Source: Clostridia bacterium
GTDB lineage: Bacteria; Bacillota; Clostridia; Oscillospirales; CAG-272
Direction: 5' to 3'
Length of the DNA: 6,350 nucleotides
Assembly (NCBI GenBank): GCA_029010655.1
Contig: JAQXKW010000189.1
Coordinates: 1 to 6,350 of the forward strand
Part shown: in pieces, positions 5,410-6,350 of the stretch
How the letters are laid out: every line of letters starts with the position of its first letter
Numbering within the stretch: the first letter of the stretch is position 1
Notes under the pieces: generated by a model
Seen by the model: only the letters and a program-made list of their open reading frames with translations
Databases searched by the model: none
What the model was told of the DNA's origin: nothing
Program-made: the position numbers and the translations under genes

Positions 5410-6350
5410 ATGGGCGGAGTGCTGAAAACCGTTTCGGTTGTATTAATGTCCGTGCTGGTTTTACTCAGCACGGTACTGCTTGTATATTCGCAAACGCTGA
5501 ATATGGGAAATGAGGCTCACGAAGAAGTCACCGAAGCAGACACAGAGCCTGTGACGGGGGAGGAAACGACTGCCGTGGAGCCTGTCGCAGACGTTCCCGA
5601 CGAGCCGGAAAATATAACCTTTGAAATTGTGAAAATAGATGGCGGCGACCCCCTCTGCGAGCACAGTTGGCCTATGTGGATTGACACCGTGCCCGCAGGC
5701 GTTGGCAAGATGGGTACGGCGATAAGCTACTGTCCCACCTGCGGCGCCGTGCAGACAAAGATGATTGACGCTCTGCCCGACCCCAATTTCCGTTATATGC
5801 TGGACGTTGAAAACATTCTGCAAAACCCGGAGCTGCCCAACGGCTGTGAAATCGTATCTCTTGCAATAGTGCTGAATTATCTGGGCTTTCAGGTTGACCC
5901 CGTGGAGCTCAGCGACAAATATCTCCCTAAAGGGGTATTTTGGTACGATACACCGTATGAAAAGTACATAGGCGACCCGAAAACGGAAAACGGCACAGGG
6001 TGCTATGCACCTTGTATTGTAAATGCCGCAAACGATTTTCTGAAGGATATGGATTCCACGCTCCGATGCAAGGACGTAAGCGGAAGCACCATGGAGGAGC
6101 TTCAGGCGTACGTTGACGCCGGAATTCCGGTAATAATATGGGGAACCGTGTTTATGGACTGCGACCCTACGGTATGCTATTCTTACCCGCACGAAACGGG
6201 TCTTGTAACATGGTACACCCATTCCCATTGCCTTGTTATGATAGGACATTCCGGCTCTACTTACATATTTGCGGATCCTCTCTGCGGCATTATGGATTAC
6301 GACAAAGAGGACGTTCAGACAAGCTATGAGCAGGAATTTATGCAGGCATG
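5410..6350 (+). CDS. Membrane-anchored C39-family cysteine peptidase (C-terminus cut by window edge)
   Basis: Papain-like cysteine peptidase of the C39_2 type; the first 313 residues are present and no stop is reached. In order: an N-terminal membrane segment or uncleaved signal (about 5-26), an acidic Pro/Thr/Glu linker (about 35-70), a C-x-H plus C-x2-C segment (Cys83, His85, Cys108, Cys111), then the peptidase domain. Catalytic candidates are Cys146 in LPNGCEIVSLAIVLNYLGF, His273 in THSHCLVMIGH and Asp289 in FADPLCG, in the order and spacing expected of the fold. It should act outside the membrane; the substrate is unknown, and many proteins of this family lack any known target. The Cys/His segment resembles short extracellular repeats seen in surface proteins of gut clostridia, which is inference. 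The start follows the DUF4186 stop by one base. It has no ABC transporter domain, so it is not a bacteriocin processing exporter. Confidence 0.85.
   Translation, partial: MGGVLKTVSVVLMSVLVLLSTVLLVYSQTLNMGNEAHEEVTEADTEPVTGEETTAVEPVADVPDEPENITFEIVKIDGGDPLCEHSWPMWIDTVPAGVGKMGTAISYCPTCGAVQTKMIDALPDPNFRYMLDVENILQNPELPNGCEIVSLAIVLNYLGFQVDPVELSDKYLPKGVFWYDTPYEKYIGDPKTENGTGCYAPCIVNAANDFLKDMDSTLRCKDVSGSTMEELQAYVDAGIPVIIWGTVFMDCDPTVCYSYPHETGLVTWYTHSHCLVMIGHSGSTYIFADPLCGIMDYDKEDVQTSYEQEFMQA

Noticed and set aside
5461..6249. Minus-strand open frame of 262 codons opposite the C39 peptidase gene
   Set aside because: It lies wholly antisense to a recognisable peptidase with catalytic motifs; its composition has no family resemblance and it lacks a ribosome site.

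Overview
This window looks like chromosome from a low-to-moderate G+C Gram-positive anaerobe, most likely a gut-type clostridium of the Oscillospirales/Ruminococcaceae kind. That is an inference from protein flavour: a clostridial signal peptidase I, an ApgM-type phosphatase-superfamily enzyme, a SpoVB-like flippase, a DUF4186 protein and a membrane-anchored C39 peptidase. AGGAGG/AAAGG ribosome binding sites and TTGACA/TATAAT-like promoters fit the same group. Nothing in the window fixes the species.

Layout. Positions 1-2366, minus strand: a two-gene operon, apgM then lepB, with lepB running off the left edge; a good promoter lies at 2407-2435. Positions 2527-3137, plus strand: rpsT (ribosomal protein S20) with its own extended -10 promoter, leader and terminator, then a tRNA-Val(GAC) gene with a consensus promoter and a strong terminator. 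Positions 3141-3256: a non-coding array of four palindromes separated by the 7-nt word GC(A/T)TCAC, followed at 3301-3335 by a second copy of the tRNA terminator hairpin. Positions 3441-4961, minus strand: a SpoVB/MATE-like lipid-linked oligosaccharide flippase. Positions 5043-6350, plus strand, divergent from the flippase: a DUF4186 gene and, one base later, a membrane-anchored C39-family cysteine peptidase cut by the right edge.

How the parts relate. rpsT and the tRNA are translation genes on independent transcription units. LepB (protein export), the flippase (envelope precursor transport) and the C39 protein (outside the membrane) all concern the cell surface, but they sit in separate transcription units and no pathway link is visible. 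The region is mainly housekeeping. The least explained DNA is the palindrome array between the two terminator copies. Secondary points are the acidic N-terminal extension of LepB, the DUF4186-C39 gene pair, and a promoter-like sequence at 3413-3441 facing antisense into the flippase gene.
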